A stretch of DNA of 64,000 nt from NCBI GenBank assembly GCA_963748105.1, contig CAVVHP010000011.1:124001-188000 (forward strand). Direction: 5' to 3'. A program made the translations under genes and the position numbers. The DNA is from JAKAGZ01 sp963748105 (GTDB taxonomy: Bacteria; Bacteroidota; Ignavibacteria; Ignavibacteriales; Ignavibacteriaceae). The number at the start of each line of letters is the position of its first letter. The first letter of the stretch is position 1. The notes beneath the pieces are model-generated. The model was not told where the DNA came from and searched no databases. It was given only the letters and a program-made list of their open reading frames with translations. Below, piece after piece: positions 38,628 to 48,237 of this stretch.

Positions 38628-39422
38628 ATGAAAATTTCATTTCTAATTTGTTTTATAATGTTCACTGCTGTTACTATACTTAATGCGCAGGAAATTACTA
38701 AAAAGACATATTATCAAAACGGGAAATTAAAATCTAAAATTGCTTATTCGGATAGTGTTCGTGACGGCGAAGCAAACTTTTATTACTCAAATGGAAACCT
38801 GCAGGAAGTAAGGACATATGTGAATGGAAGGGTTGAGGGAACTGTTAAAACCCATTATAAAAATGGGAAGGTTAAAGAAATTTTTACTATTACTGATGGC
38901 AGACGGGACGGACCTACCTCGTTTTTTGATTCCACAGGAACATATTTAAAAGATATTGTTTACACTGATGGAAAAATGAATATTGTTGAGCCAATTACAG
39001 TACACGAGGAAAATGGTGACTCTCTTTTTGCAGCTAAAATTGAAAAACTTAAAAGAAGCAGCACAAAAGCTGCCGTTCCTCCTAATTTTAGTAACGAACA
39101 CTTTAAAAATGATCCTGTTTATTTTACAAAACCGGATGTTCCCGCTAAACCAATGGGCGGGATGGCCTCAATTTATAAAAAACTGGTTTACCCTGATAGT
39201 GCACGTGAAAATAATATCCAGGGAATAGTTGATGTAATTACTTTTATAGATGAAAAAGGAAATGTGGTTAGCACAAAGATTGATACAGGTTTGGGTTATG
39301 GTTGTGATGAAGCTGCAGAGTCAGCTATAAAATATACTAAGTTTAAGCCAGCTAAATTTAAGGGGGATTCAGTTAAATCTCAGTTGAAAATTTCTCTGGA
39401 ATTTAAAAGCTATGGTAACTAA
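38628..39422 (+). CDS. Exported MORN/YwqK-repeat protein with TonB C-terminal domain
   Basis: A 264-residue exported protein. A signal peptide (1-20, ending ILNAQ) precedes three to four MORN-like repeats of YwqK type (YYQNGKLKSKIAYSDSVRDG, YYSNGNLQEVRTYVNGRVEG, HYKNGKVKEIFTITDGRRDG; residues about 28-115). A TonB C-terminal domain follows (residues about 185-264: YPDSARENNIQGIVDVI and GLGYGCDEAAESAIKYTKFKPA). Such proteins sit in the periplasm, but there is no transmembrane anchor for a normal energy-transducing TonB, so it may be an adaptor. It follows the HEAGH protein by six bases. Confidence 0.82.
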   Translation: MKISFLICFIMFTAVTILNAQEITKKTYYQNGKLKSKIAYSDSVRDGEANFYYSNGNLQEVRTYVNGRVEGTVKTHYKNGKVKEIFTITDGRRDGPTSFFDSTGTYLKDIVYTDGKMNIVEPITVHEENGDSLFAAKIEKLKRSSTKAAVPPNFSNEHFKNDPVYFTKPDVPAKPMGGMASIYKKLVYPDSARENNIQGIVDVITFIDEKGNVVSTKIDTGLGYGCDEAAESAIKYTKFKPAKFKGDSVKSQLKISLEFKSYGN

Positions 39423-40556
39423 TCAATTATGTTGAATTTTAGGGTTTTCAGGAAAGGTTCTATCTTATGGTTACTATTGTTTAATTCTATAAAGTAGTTC
39501 GAAAATTCCCTTCTAAGCTGGTAGTCCTTTCTTAACTTATCAAAATATTTTCCTTGTTCATTTCCCTGCAATTCCAAAATATTTCTTAATTGTTTATCAT
39601 CATTTTTAATCTTATATATTTCAGAAAATAGTCTTTGTAAACTATTTGTTTCGTCTTGAATATTTAACTGAAGCATTTTCCCTGATACTTCCGGAAGAAC
39701 GGGTTTCCACTCTGGTTCTTTATTCAGAAAATTACAAAGTGCATGATATAACATTACAGTTCCATTTACTTTTCCCTCGTAAGAATATCCGGCAATATGC
39801 GGAGTAGCAATATTTGTTCTTTGCAGCAGATCGCTATTAATATTAGGTTCATTTTCCCAGACATCCAGCACGATAGAAATATTTTTTTTATCCTTTATAT
39901 TCAAAAGCGCTTTATTATCAATTACGGCTCCCCGCGAAGCATTAATTAGTATTGTACCTTCTTCTAAATTTTCTAATTTCTTATGATCAAATAAATGGAA
40001 AGTCTTATCAAGACCATCCATATTTAGGGGAACATGCAGTGTAATAATATCGCATTCCATTAATTCGTTAAGTTCAAGGTAATCTTCTCTGTTAGTTAAT
40101 CTTTTTAAGGGAGGATCATTTTTCAGAACTTTCATCTCAAGAGAAGAGGCTAATTTTGAAACACGATTTCCGATATTTCCAACACCGACTATACCAATTG
40201 ATTTTTCTCTTAGATTAAATCGCTTTTCGCGCGCAATTTCAAAAAGGGAAGTAAAAACATATTCAGCTACTGCGTCAGCGTTGCATCCTGCTGCATCAGT
40301 AAAAAATATTCCCTGAGATGTGAGGTATTCCTCATCTATATGATCACGTCCAATTGTTGCGGTTCCGACAAATTTAACTTTAGAATTATTAAGCAGATTT
40401 CTATCAACATTGGTTACTGATCTTACCAGAAGAATATCAGCATCAATCACTTCGTTGTTGGTAATATTCTCTGCCAGGCAAAAGGATAACATTACCCAGG
40501 GGAGAAAAAGCCTCAGTGGCGAATATTATATTTTCATCAGCTACAATATTCAGCAT
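39419..40556 (-). CDS. pdxB: 4-phosphoerythronate dehydrogenase PdxB, one frameshift
   Basis: NAD-dependent 2-hydroxyacid dehydrogenase for pyridoxal phosphate synthesis. The continuous frame starts at 40492 with a nonsensical N terminus. The true start is ATG at 40556, preceded by AAGGA on the minus strand, giving the family opening VADENIIFATEAFSPLGNV. One extra base near 40464 (T on the coding strand) shifts the frame between LPGRE and ITNNEVIDADILLVRSVT. The rest is intact: GTATIGRDHID, catalytic NAD-binding GVGNIGNRV and INASRGAVID, plus the PdxB C-terminal domain (FLNKEPEWKP). It overlaps the end of the convergent TonB-domain gene by four bases. Confidence 0.9.
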
Positions 40557-40620
40557 TGATATTATCCTTAAAACAATGTTGGAAGGGCATTTTGTAATCG
40601 TTTTACTTGTTGATCGTTAC

Positions 40621-40652
40621 ATTGTTTTTTCACATATTAAAAAGTATCTTTG
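40621..40652 (+). promoter_or_regulatory. Bacteroidota-type promoter for mgtE
   Basis: A TTG (40622-40624) lies 20 bases from TATCTTTG (40645-40652), matching TTG-N20-TAnnTTTG of the Bacteroidota housekeeping sigma factor. It is about 85 bases before the mgtE ATG. No magnesium riboswitch fold was apparent in the leader. Confidence 0.5.
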
Positions 40653-40737
40653 CAAACCACAAAATAAAATTAATAAACACAAAATATGTAGAAACTTATA
40701 AAAATAATCCGGTCACTTTAAATTAAGGAGCTATAAG

Positions 40738-42117
40738 ATGTTAAGCCAATTGCTTCAACCAGAAATCACATCACTAATTGAAGAAAGGAAACTTAGCACC
40801 TTAAAAGAGATTTTAAGTGAATGGACACCCGCCGATATTGCAGAACTAATAGCCCAACTTCCTGAGAATGAACAGGCAATTATATTCAGAATTCTTCCTC
40901 ACTCAACAGCAACAGACACCTTTGAATACCTTGAATTTGAACAGCAAATGAATCTTTTAAAGGCAATGGGAAGGGAAGAAGTTGCAGCAATATTAAATGA
41001 AATGTCACCTGATGACAGAACTGCATTGCTGGAAGAATTGCCCAGTTCAGCAGCTAAACATTTAATTATGTTGCTCTCACACGAGGAAAGAAAAGTAGCT
41101 CAGACACTTTTAGGCTACCCGGAAAACAGCATCGGAAGGTTAATGACTCCGGATTACCTGGCCGTTCAACCGGAATGGACTATAAAAGAAGCACTGGATT
41201 ATATCAGGGGAAATGGGAAAGACAGCGAAACACTTAATATTATTTTTGTGGTGGATGATAAAGGAAAATTGATTGATGATATAAAAATCAGGGAATTTCT
41301 TTTGACTCCGCTGGACAAACGCGTAATTGACCTGCTGGATGAAAATTTTATTGCTTTGCATGTAAATGATGATCAGGAAACGGCAGTTGAAATATTTAAG
41401 AAATATGACCGGATTGCTTTACCCGTGGTAGATACTCAGGAAGTATTAATTGGGCTTGTAACAGTAGATGATGTTTTAGATGTTGCGGAAGAAGAGGCTA
41501 CCGAAGATATTCATAAGCTTGGTGCTGTGGAAGCCCTGGATGAATCATACTCTACAATTTCATTTGCAAATATGATTAAAAAAAGAGCGGGATGGCTTGC
41601 AATATTGTTTGTGGGTGAAATGTTTACTGCAACGGCTATGGGATTTTTTGAAGGTGAATTAAGCAAGGCGATAGTTCTTGGATTGTTTCTACCATTGATA
41701 ATTTCCAGCGGCGGAAATTCAGGTTCACAGGCATCAACTCTTGTTATTCGTGCATTATCTCTTGGCGATATTAATTTAAAAGACTGGTTTTTTGTAATGC
41801 GTCGTGAATTTATATCCGGTATCGTACTGGGATTAATTCTTGCTATAATAGGATTTTTAAGGATATCGCTTTGGCAGGCTACCAGCGGCATGTATGGCGC
41901 CCACTGGATACTTGTAGCGTTTACGGTCAGTTTTGCTCTTCTTGGCGTAGTCTTATGGGGAACTCTTGCCGGCTCAATGCTGCCTATAATACTTAAAAAA
42001 TTTGGAGCGGATCCTGCTGCCTCATCTGCCCCGCTTGTGGCAACAATAGTCGACGTTACAGGCCTTATTATCTACTTTACAGTTGCAATAGTTATTATGC
42101 ACGGAACTCTTTTATAA
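40738..42117 (+). CDS. mgtE: Magnesium transporter MgtE
   Basis: A 459-residue Mg2+ channel/transporter, the usual length. Order: an N-terminal superhelical domain of short repeats (ILSEWTPADIAELIAQLPE, EMSPDDRTALLEELPSSAAKHL), two CBS domains (residues about 133-255: YPENSIGRLMTPDYLAV, GLVTVDDVLDVAEEEATEDIHKLG), then five membrane helices. The pore motif SGGNSGSQASTLVIRAL is at about 322-338. A strong ribosome binding site AAGGAG precedes the ATG. It appears to be a single-gene transcript. Confidence 0.95.
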   Translation: MLSQLLQPEITSLIEERKLSTLKEILSEWTPADIAELIAQLPENEQAIIFRILPHSTATDTFEYLEFEQQMNLLKAMGREEVAAILNEMSPDDRTALLEELPSSAAKHLIMLLSHEERKVAQTLLGYPENSIGRLMTPDYLAVQPEWTIKEALDYIRGNGKDSETLNIIFVVDDKGKLIDDIKIREFLLTPLDKRVIDLLDENFIALHVNDDQETAVEIFKKYDRIALPVVDTQEVLIGLVTVDDVLDVAEEEATEDIHKLGAVEALDESYSTISFANMIKKRAGWLAILFVGEMFTATAMGFFEGELSKAIVLGLFLPLIISSGGNSGSQASTLVIRALSLGDINLKDWFFVMRREFISGIVLGLILAIIGFLRISLWQATSGMYGAHWILVAFTVSFALLGVVLWGTLAGSMLPIILKKFGADPAASSAPLVATIVDVTGLIIYFTVAIVIMHGTLL

Positions 42118-42186
42118 TAATACCTTTCTATAAATTTTTATTCTACAACCAGAGGACAAGTTTATTCTGATAAATATTATTATTTT

Positions 42187-42194
42187 TATATTTG
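42187..42194 (+). promoter_or_regulatory. Candidate -7 box for the nucleotide-sugar operon
   Basis: TATATTTG fits TAnnTTTG, 28 bases before the rfbA ATG. The -33 element is weak (TTCTG at about 17 bases), so confidence is modest. Confidence 0.35.
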
Positions 42195-42222
42195 CAACAT
42201 CAAATGATTTAAAGGGATTATA

Positions 42223-43087
42223 ATGAAAGGAATTGTGCTGGCCGGGGGAGCGGGCTCACGCCTTTATCCTATAACAAAAGTTTACAGCAAACAGCTAACT
42301 CTTATTTATGACAAGCCTCTTATTTATTACCCGGTCTCGGTTTTAATGTTGGGTGGAATCAAAGAAATATTAATTATTTCTGATAAGGACACTATTCCTC
42401 TTTATCAAAAATTATTTGGGGACGGATCACAACTAGGATTAAAGTTTGAGTATGCAGTACAGGATGCCCCAAATGGTATAGCCGAGGCATTTATTCTCGG
42501 GGAAAAATTTATTGGGGATGATTGTGTTACGTTAATACTTGGAGATAACATCTTCTATGGTACATTAAATTTTCTTTATAAAGCTGTAAAAGAAAATGAT
42601 GGGGCAACAATTTTTGGCTATCAGGTACGGGACCCGGAGAGATATGGTATTGTAGAGTTTGATAAAAGTGGTAAGGCAATTTCAATTGAGGAAAAACCCC
42701 AAAATCCAAAATCACAATATGCTGTCCCTGGAATTTATATCTACGATAATAAGGTAATTGAAATTTCCAAAAACCTTAAGCCTTCGGCTAGAGGGGAACT
42801 GGAAATAACAGATGTTAATAAAGAATATTTGAAAAATGGGAAATTAAAAGTAGAAAAAATCGGGAGAGGAATCGCCTGGCTGGATACCGGAACGCCTGAA
42901 GCCTTATTAAAAGCATCAAACTTCTTTGGATTGATTGAAGAAAGACAGGGCTTAAAAGTTGCCTGCCTGGAAGAAATTGCACTGAGTCAAAAAATTTATT
43001 TCAAAAAATGAATTTGAAAAACTTATTTCAGAAATGCCAAATTCAATGTACCGTGATTATCTTAAAAATTTAATAAAAGAATTATAA
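42223..43087 (+). CDS. rfbA: Glucose-1-phosphate thymidylyltransferase, 3' frameshift
   Basis: Makes dTDP-glucose from glucose-1-phosphate and dTTP, the first step of many deoxy-sugar pathways. The opening GIVLAGGAGSRLYPITKVYSKQLTLIYDKPLIYYP is the nucleotidyltransferase signature with the catalytic Arg; ILGDNIFYG holds the metal Asp and IEEKPQNPKSQYAVPGIYIYD is typical. The continuous frame stops at 43011. One extra A in the six-A run at 42989-42994 breaks the end. Removing it gives the conserved tail KFISKNEFEKLISEMPNSMYRDYL up to a stop at 43087, nine bases before rfbC. Confidence 0.92.
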
Positions 43088-43095
43088 CAAGCCGT

Positions 43096-43642
43096 ATGAA
43101 AACAGATAAAATTAACCTTGATGGAATTCGGGTTATTCAACCTGATGTGTTTGGTGACACCAGGGGATATTTTTTTGAATCATATAGCAATAAAAAATAC
43201 ATTGAAATAGGAGTTGATGCTAATTTTGTTCAGGATAATATTTCTAAATCGGTTAAAGGAACATTACGCGGCCTGCATTTGCAAATTGGTGAAAAAGCAC
43301 AAGGGAAACTTTGTCAGGTAATTTCAGGTAGGGTGCTGGATGTTGCCGTAGACGTCCGTCCGGATTCAGCTACTTTTGGGAAATATTTCTCTATTGAATT
43401 ATCCGGTGAAAACCATACACAGGTCTGGATACCTGCGGGATTTGCACACGGATTCTCTGTATTATCAGAAGAAGCAATATTCTCTTATAAATGTACAAAT
43501 TACTACGACAAAGATAGCGAAAGGTCAATTCTTTATAATGATCCCGGAACTTGGAATTGACTGGAAGATTGAAAATCCGATAGTTTCAGATAAAGACCTG
43601 AATGCAGAAACTTTTGCCCAATTCCGACAAAAATATTTATAA
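43096..43642 (+). CDS. rfbC: dTDP-4-dehydrorhamnose 3,5-epimerase, 3' frameshift
   Basis: Epimerises dTDP-4-keto-6-deoxyglucose at C3 and C5. The cupin-fold motifs are clear: DTRGYFFESY near residue 22, GTLRGLHLQ with the catalytic His near residue 60, GRVLDVAVDVRPDSATFG, and IPAGFAHGFSVLSEEA. One extra C near 43544 shifts the frame; without it NDPELGIDWKIENPIVSDKD leads to the normal end at 43642. It follows rfbA closely and the two are one transcript. RfbB and RfbD are not in the window. Confidence 0.92.
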
Positions 43643-43730
43643 AACCAATCAGATAAACACTTTATCTTTTCCATTTTGTCCGTTTTATAATTAACTTTAC
43701 TAATTATAAATATGACAGATGGAAAAATTT

Positions 43731-44900
43731 ATGAAAGTCCCTTTATTAGATCTTAAACCCCAATATCAATCATTAAAAAAAGAACTGGATGAAGCAATAT
43801 TGAAAGTTGCAGAATCTCAGTATTTTATTTTAGGTCCGGAAGTAGAAAAAATGGAAAAGGCTTTTTGCGATTATTTAAATTGCAAAAAAACAATTGGTGT
43901 GTCTTCAGGAACAGATGCTTTACTTTTGGCCTTAATGGGGATAGGCATTGGACCTGGTGATGAAGTTATTGTTCCTACATACTCCTTTTTTGCCACGGCC
44001 GGTGTTGTCTCGAGATTAAATGCCACGCCTGTTATGGTTGACAGCGATCCGGTTACATTTAACATTGATCCGAAACAAATTGAGAAGAAAATCACCACAA
44101 AAACCAGAGCAATTATTCCGGTTCATCTGTACGGACAAAGCTGTGATATGGATGCTATTATGGAAATTGCCCGCAAGCATAAGTTAAAGGTTATTGAAGA
44201 TGCGGCTCAGGCAATTGGAGTTCAATATAAGGATCAAAAATTTGTCGGCACAATTGGTGATATAGGTTGCTATTCATTTTTCCCAAGTAAAAATCTTGGA
44301 GGTTACGGAGATGGTGGTTTAATCGCTACAAATGATGAAAAGCTGGGGGAGCATCTTCACATTTTGAGAGTTCATGGAGGTTATCCCAAATACTATCATA
44401 AATTTATTGGTGGTAATTTCAGGATAGATGCAATTCAGTCCGCGGTTATAAACGTTAAACTTCCACATCTGGACAATTGGTCTGCAAAAAGAAGAACCAA
44501 TGCGGAGACATATAATAAGCTATTTGTTACTGCAGGGCTTGCAGAAGAAACAGGAAAAACTAAATTTGACGACAAAAACAAAATTCTGTTACCAAAGGCG
44601 GTCTATAAAAGCTCCGGTACTAAAAATTATCATATTTTTAATCAGTATATCATCCGTGTTGAAAAGCGGGATGAGTTAAGAAAATTTCTGAGTGAGAATG
44701 AAATTGGTAATGAGATTTATTATCCGGTACCGTTCCATTTACAGGAATGTTTTGCAGATCTTGGTTATATGAAAGGTGATTTCCCTAATGCTGAATTTGC
44801 CGCAGATACTTCAATTGCATTGCCGATTTACCCCGAGCTAAACGGTGAACAAATTGCTTTTGTTGTGGAAAAAATTAAAGAATTTATAGAAAAAGAATAG
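43731..44900 (+). CDS. DegT/DnrJ/EryC1/StrS-family sugar aminotransferase
   Basis: A 389-residue PLP-dependent aminotransferase that adds an amino group to a keto-sugar nucleotide. I start at ATG 43731 with GGAAA upstream; an ATG 12 bases earlier is in frame. Motifs: VPLLDLKPQYQSLKKEL, GVSSGTDALLLAL, IPVHLYGQSCDMDAI, VIEDAAQAIG, and the cofactor Lys in FFPSKNLGGYGDGG near residue 186. With RfbA it suggests a dTDP-amino sugar (for example 3-amino-3,6-dideoxyhexose), but the exact product is not determinable. Confidence 0.9.
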   Translation: MKVPLLDLKPQYQSLKKELDEAILKVAESQYFILGPEVEKMEKAFCDYLNCKKTIGVSSGTDALLLALMGIGIGPGDEVIVPTYSFFATAGVVSRLNATPVMVDSDPVTFNIDPKQIEKKITTKTRAIIPVHLYGQSCDMDAIMEIARKHKLKVIEDAAQAIGVQYKDQKFVGTIGDIGCYSFFPSKNLGGYGDGGLIATNDEKLGEHLHILRVHGGYPKYYHKFIGGNFRIDAIQSAVINVKLPHLDNWSAKRRTNAETYNKLFVTAGLAEETGKTKFDDKNKILLPKAVYKSSGTKNYHIFNQYIIRVEKRDELRKFLSENEIGNEIYYPVPFHLQECFADLGYMKGDFPNAEFAADTSIALPIYPELNGEQIAFVVEKIKEFIEKE

Positions 44901-44915
44901 TTACTAAATGTTATA

Positions 44916-45878
44916 ATGAAAAATTTTAAGAATCATAAAATTTATCTTGCCGGTCACAACGGAATGGTCGGTTCAGCAATCAGAAGGGAATTGGGAAAAA
45001 GCGGTTATCAGAATCTGGTATATAGGGATTTATCAGAACTTGATTTAACCAGACAGGCAGATGTTGAAGACTTCTTTGAAAAAGAAAAGCCGCAAGTGGT
45101 AATTATTGCAGCTGCAAAAGTCGGGGGAATACTTGCAAACAACACTTACCGCGCTGAATTTATTTATGACAACCTGATGATAGAGTCAAATATAATTCAC
45201 GCAGCGCATAAAAACGGTGTTGAAAAACTGATTTTTCTCGGTAGCTCCTGTATTTATCCCAAACTTGCGCCACAACCATTGAAGGAAGAATATCTGTTAT
45301 CCGATTATCTTGAATTCACAAATGAGCCTTATGCAATTGCGAAAATTGCCGGGATAAAAATGTGTGAAAATTATTTCAGGCAGTATGGCAGTAATTTTTA
45401 TTCAGCGATGCCTACAAATCTTTACGGTCCGCACGATAATTTTAATCTTGAAACTTCACACGTACTTCCGGCACTTATCAGAAAATTTCACGAAGCAAAG
45501 AAAGAAAGTAAAAAAGAAGTAATGCTTTGGGGAACAGGAACACCAAAGCGTGAATTCTTGTATGTGGAAGATTTGCAGAGGCAATTAGGTTTTTGCTTGA
45601 AAATGTTGAAGCAAAAAATATTTATGAGAATAATATTTCACAAATAAATATTGGTACAGGTGAAGACTTGACAATTAGTGAACTAGCAAAATTGGTTTCG
45701 GAAATTGTCGGGTTTAATGGCAAAATAATTTATGATAGTTCCAGGCCTGATGGTACACCGAGGAAATTAATGGATGTTTCGAGAATTAATAATCTCGGGC
45801 TGGAAGTATAAAACCACTCTAAATGTGGGGATTGAAAAATCATATAACTGGTTTATAAATAATATAGATATAAAATAA
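44916..45878 (+). CDS. fcl: GDP-L-fucose synthase, two frameshifts
   Basis: NADPH-dependent epimerase/reductase that converts GDP-4-keto-6-deoxymannose into GDP-L-fucose. It opens IYLAGHNGMVGSAIRREL; SSCIYPKLAPQPLKEE and the catalytic PYAIAKIAGIKMCE (YxxxK) are intact, as is MPTNLYGPHDNFN. One G is missing near 45575 (should read EDLAEAIRFLLENVEAKNIYENN) and one C is extra near 45800 (should read NLGWKYKTTLNVGIEKSYNWF). The repaired gene ends at 45878, 13 bases before gmd. Repaired length is about 320 residues, as expected. Confidence 0.92.
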
Positions 45879-45891
45879 TTTCAGAGATAAA

Positions 45892-47016
45892 ATGAAAAAG
45901 GCTTTAATAACCGGAATAACCGGGCAGGACGGGAGTTATTTAACAGAAATTCTTCTTGAAAAAGGATATGAAGTTCACGGTATTATAAGAAGAAGCAGTT
46001 CTTTTAATACAGGTAGAATTGATCATCTTTATGCTGACAAAAGTATTCTTAATAAAAAAATGTTTCTTCATTACGGTGATCTTGTTGATACGAGTAATTT
46101 GAATCGTCTCCTTGAAAAGATTGAACCTGACGAAATTTATAACCTTGCTGCACAAAGTCATGTAAAAGTTTCTTTTGAGGTACCTGATTATACAGGACAG
46201 GTAGATGCGCTTGGCACTTTAAGATTTCTCGATGCGATACGTGAAGTTGGACTTAAAAAAGTTAAATTTTACCAGGCATCAACAAGCGAACTTTTTGGAA
46301 AAGTTCAGGAAATTCCGCAGACAGAAAAAACTCCTTTTTATCCTCGCTCACCTTACGGAGTTGCAAAACTTTATGGTTACTGGATAATCGTGAACTACCG
46401 GGAAGCCTATGATCTTTTTGCGTGCAATGGAATTTTATTTAATCACGAATCTCCCAGGCGTGGCGAAACTTTTGTAACAAGAAAAATTACTCGGGCAGCA
46501 TCCAGATTAGCTGCCGGAGTGCAGAAAACTCTTGCGCTTGGAAATATGGATGCAAAAAGGGACTGGGGTTATGCTCCTGAATATTGCGAAGGTATGTGGA
46601 AAATTCTTCAGCACGAAAAAGCAGAAGATTTTGTCCTTGCTACAGGCGAAACACATACAATAAGGGAATTTGCTGAATTAACCTTTAAGGAAATCGGAAT
46701 TGAGATACAATGGAAAGGAAAAGGTGAAAAAGAGAAAGGCGTTGTAAAAAGTATAAATTTCGATAAGGCAAGGAAATTAATTAATTATGATAGTTCTTTT
46801 GGCTACAGGCTTAATTTTTCTAATAAACTGAAAAAAGGTGATACTGTAATTGTTATCGATCCTAATTATTACAGACCAACCGAAGTAGAATTATTAATTG
46901 GAAATCCTGCGAAAGCAAAAAGGATTTTAAACTGGAAAGCACAAACAAAGTTTAAAAATCTGGTTAAATTAATGATTAAGGCTGATCTTGAAAAAGTATT
47001 AGTTCGTGGTTTCTAA
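45892..47016 (+). CDS. gmd: GDP-mannose 4,6-dehydratase
   Basis: A 374-residue NADP-dependent dehydratase that supplies the substrate of the preceding Fcl enzyme. Motifs: ALITGITGQDGSYLTEILLEKGYEVHGIIRRSSSFN in two pieces at the N terminus, YQASTSELFGKVQE, catalytic SPYGVAKLYGYWI (YxxxK), FNHESPRRGETFVTRKI and NPYYRPTEVELLIG-like (DPNYYRPTEVELLIGNP). The order fcl then gmd is usual for fucose or colitose/perosamine-type clusters. This is the last gene of the sugar run. Confidence 0.95.
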   Translation: MKKALITGITGQDGSYLTEILLEKGYEVHGIIRRSSSFNTGRIDHLYADKSILNKKMFLHYGDLVDTSNLNRLLEKIEPDEIYNLAAQSHVKVSFEVPDYTGQVDALGTLRFLDAIREVGLKKVKFYQASTSELFGKVQEIPQTEKTPFYPRSPYGVAKLYGYWIIVNYREAYDLFACNGILFNHESPRRGETFVTRKITRAASRLAAGVQKTLALGNMDAKRDWGYAPEYCEGMWKILQHEKAEDFVLATGETHTIREFAELTFKEIGIEIQWKGKGEKEKGVVKSINFDKARKLINYDSSFGYRLNFSNKLKKGDTVIVIDPNYYRPTEVELLIGNPAKAKRILNWKAQTKFKNLVKLMIKADLEKVLVRGF

Positions 47017-47213
47017 ATTTTTCTGTAAGGTTTATATTCTTTAATCACGAATTATTTTCGTAGCATAAGCAATTACTTCATTCATTCTAACGTTTTCAAT
47101 CCATAAATATCTTTAAATAGCCTCCATTTGCATTTATTTATTTTGATTGCTATATGGTATAGTACTTGTTACAAATAGCAGTGATTATAAAACATTAATT
47201 GAAAGGTCCTATA

Positions 47214-47768
47214 ATGAGTAACTTAAAAGTCTTTGGAATCAACAATAATTCAGTAGTCGAGAGCAGTCTTTCAATGGTTGCTTCAGTCTCTGATACAGGC
47301 AAGAATGAAAACATGTTTCTTATAGGAGTGAATTTCAAAGGAAACGCTGAAATTATGTCAATAACTGATCCCGCAGGCATTCAACCTAAAATACCAATGC
47401 TTATGTTGAAGATAGATGCCGATGGATTGCTGACTGAAAAAAATTCAGCTGAATGCTTATCTAAAACAGAAAACAGTAATAATGAATTGCATATAAGTGC
47501 TTCAAATAAGCCTCCAATGGATTCAGAATTATGTACTTATGATAATAAACCGGAAAAAGAAATACCTGCCCATGCCCATCTTTCTTACCGGGAAGAACAG
47601 GTTTTAAAATTAATTGCGCTTGGCAAAACTAGGAAAGAAATTGCAGCACAATTATTTTTAAGTATTAGTACAATAAATACTTATCGCGCAAGGATTCTCG
47701 AAAAAATGAATATGAAAAATAATGCTGATTTAATGAGATATGCATTTAAACATAGGCTAATAGAATAA
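47214..47768 (+). CDS. LuxR-type helix-turn-helix regulator with unknown N-terminal domain
   Basis: A 184-residue DNA-binding protein. I choose the ATG at 47214, preceded by GAAAGG; an upstream TTG overlaps that site. Residues about 122-184 are a LuxR/GerE helix-turn-helix (YREEQVLKLIALGKTRKEIAAQLFLSISTINTYRARILEKM). The first 120 residues (MSNLKVFGINNNSVVESS...) do not resemble a response-regulator receiver domain and carry no Asp pocket that I can identify. No partner kinase is nearby. It may regulate the sugar genes just upstream, or act elsewhere. Confidence 0.78.
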   Translation: MSNLKVFGINNNSVVESSLSMVASVSDTGKNENMFLIGVNFKGNAEIMSITDPAGIQPKIPMLMLKIDADGLLTEKNSAECLSKTENSNNELHISASNKPPMDSELCTYDNKPEKEIPAHAHLSYREEQVLKLIALGKTRKEIAAQLFLSISTINTYRARILEKMNMKNNADLMRYAFKHRLIE

Positions 47769-47810
47769 ACAAAATCTAATTTTTAGTTATTAAATAGGCA
47801 CCTTTATATA

Positions 47811-47837
47811 AAAGGGACGAGTTTCGTCCCTTTTTTG
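47811..47837 (+). terminator. Terminator after the LuxR-type gene
   Basis: AAAGGGACGA pairs with TCGTCCCTTT (stem of ten base pairs, loop GTT at 47821-47823), followed by a T run to 47836. Confidence 0.9.
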
Positions 47838-48237
47838 TTTTAAATTCTTAAAATCATTAGAAGTGATGGAATATAGTAAATCTATTTTGTTAATAGAGTT
47901 AAATAGGCTTAAATTTGTACTAACACAATCAATTAAATTTATTTTAATGGGTTTATCCTAAATTCTTGTTCAATATTCTACAATAATGATAAAGCTTTTT
48001 AGTTGGTTTCAAACGATTCCTAATTACTGGGAACTTTGTAGTAAAAACATTACAAAGTATTCCTTTTAGATTATTTAGGCATTAGCATTGATAACAGAGT
48101 TATTGTTTAATTTCATTTCTTGACAATTGGGAGTATGGGGTCTGTTTTAATGACTTAGAACGAAAAGCACAGCTTGGCTAATGTGATCAAATATGCTAGT
48201 TATAATTATCAGAGTAAAATAAATAGGGAGAAAAGCT
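47838..48237. other. 400-base non-coding stretch before pepT
   Basis: No gene or RNA gene is visible. A perfect 8-bp inverted repeat, ACTTTGTA (48033-48040) and TACAAAGT (48051-48058) with a 10-base spacer, is the only clear structure. A ribosome binding site AGGGAG sits just ahead of the pepT ATG. It is rich in A and T and likely holds the pepT promoter. Confidence 0.45.

Noticed and set aside
40653..40737. Magnesium riboswitch ahead of mgtE
   Set aside because: The leader is short and AT-rich, with no stems resembling the M-box.
43012..43087. Separate short gene between rfbA and rfbC
   Set aside because: The frame is the normal RfbA C terminus after removal of one extra A.
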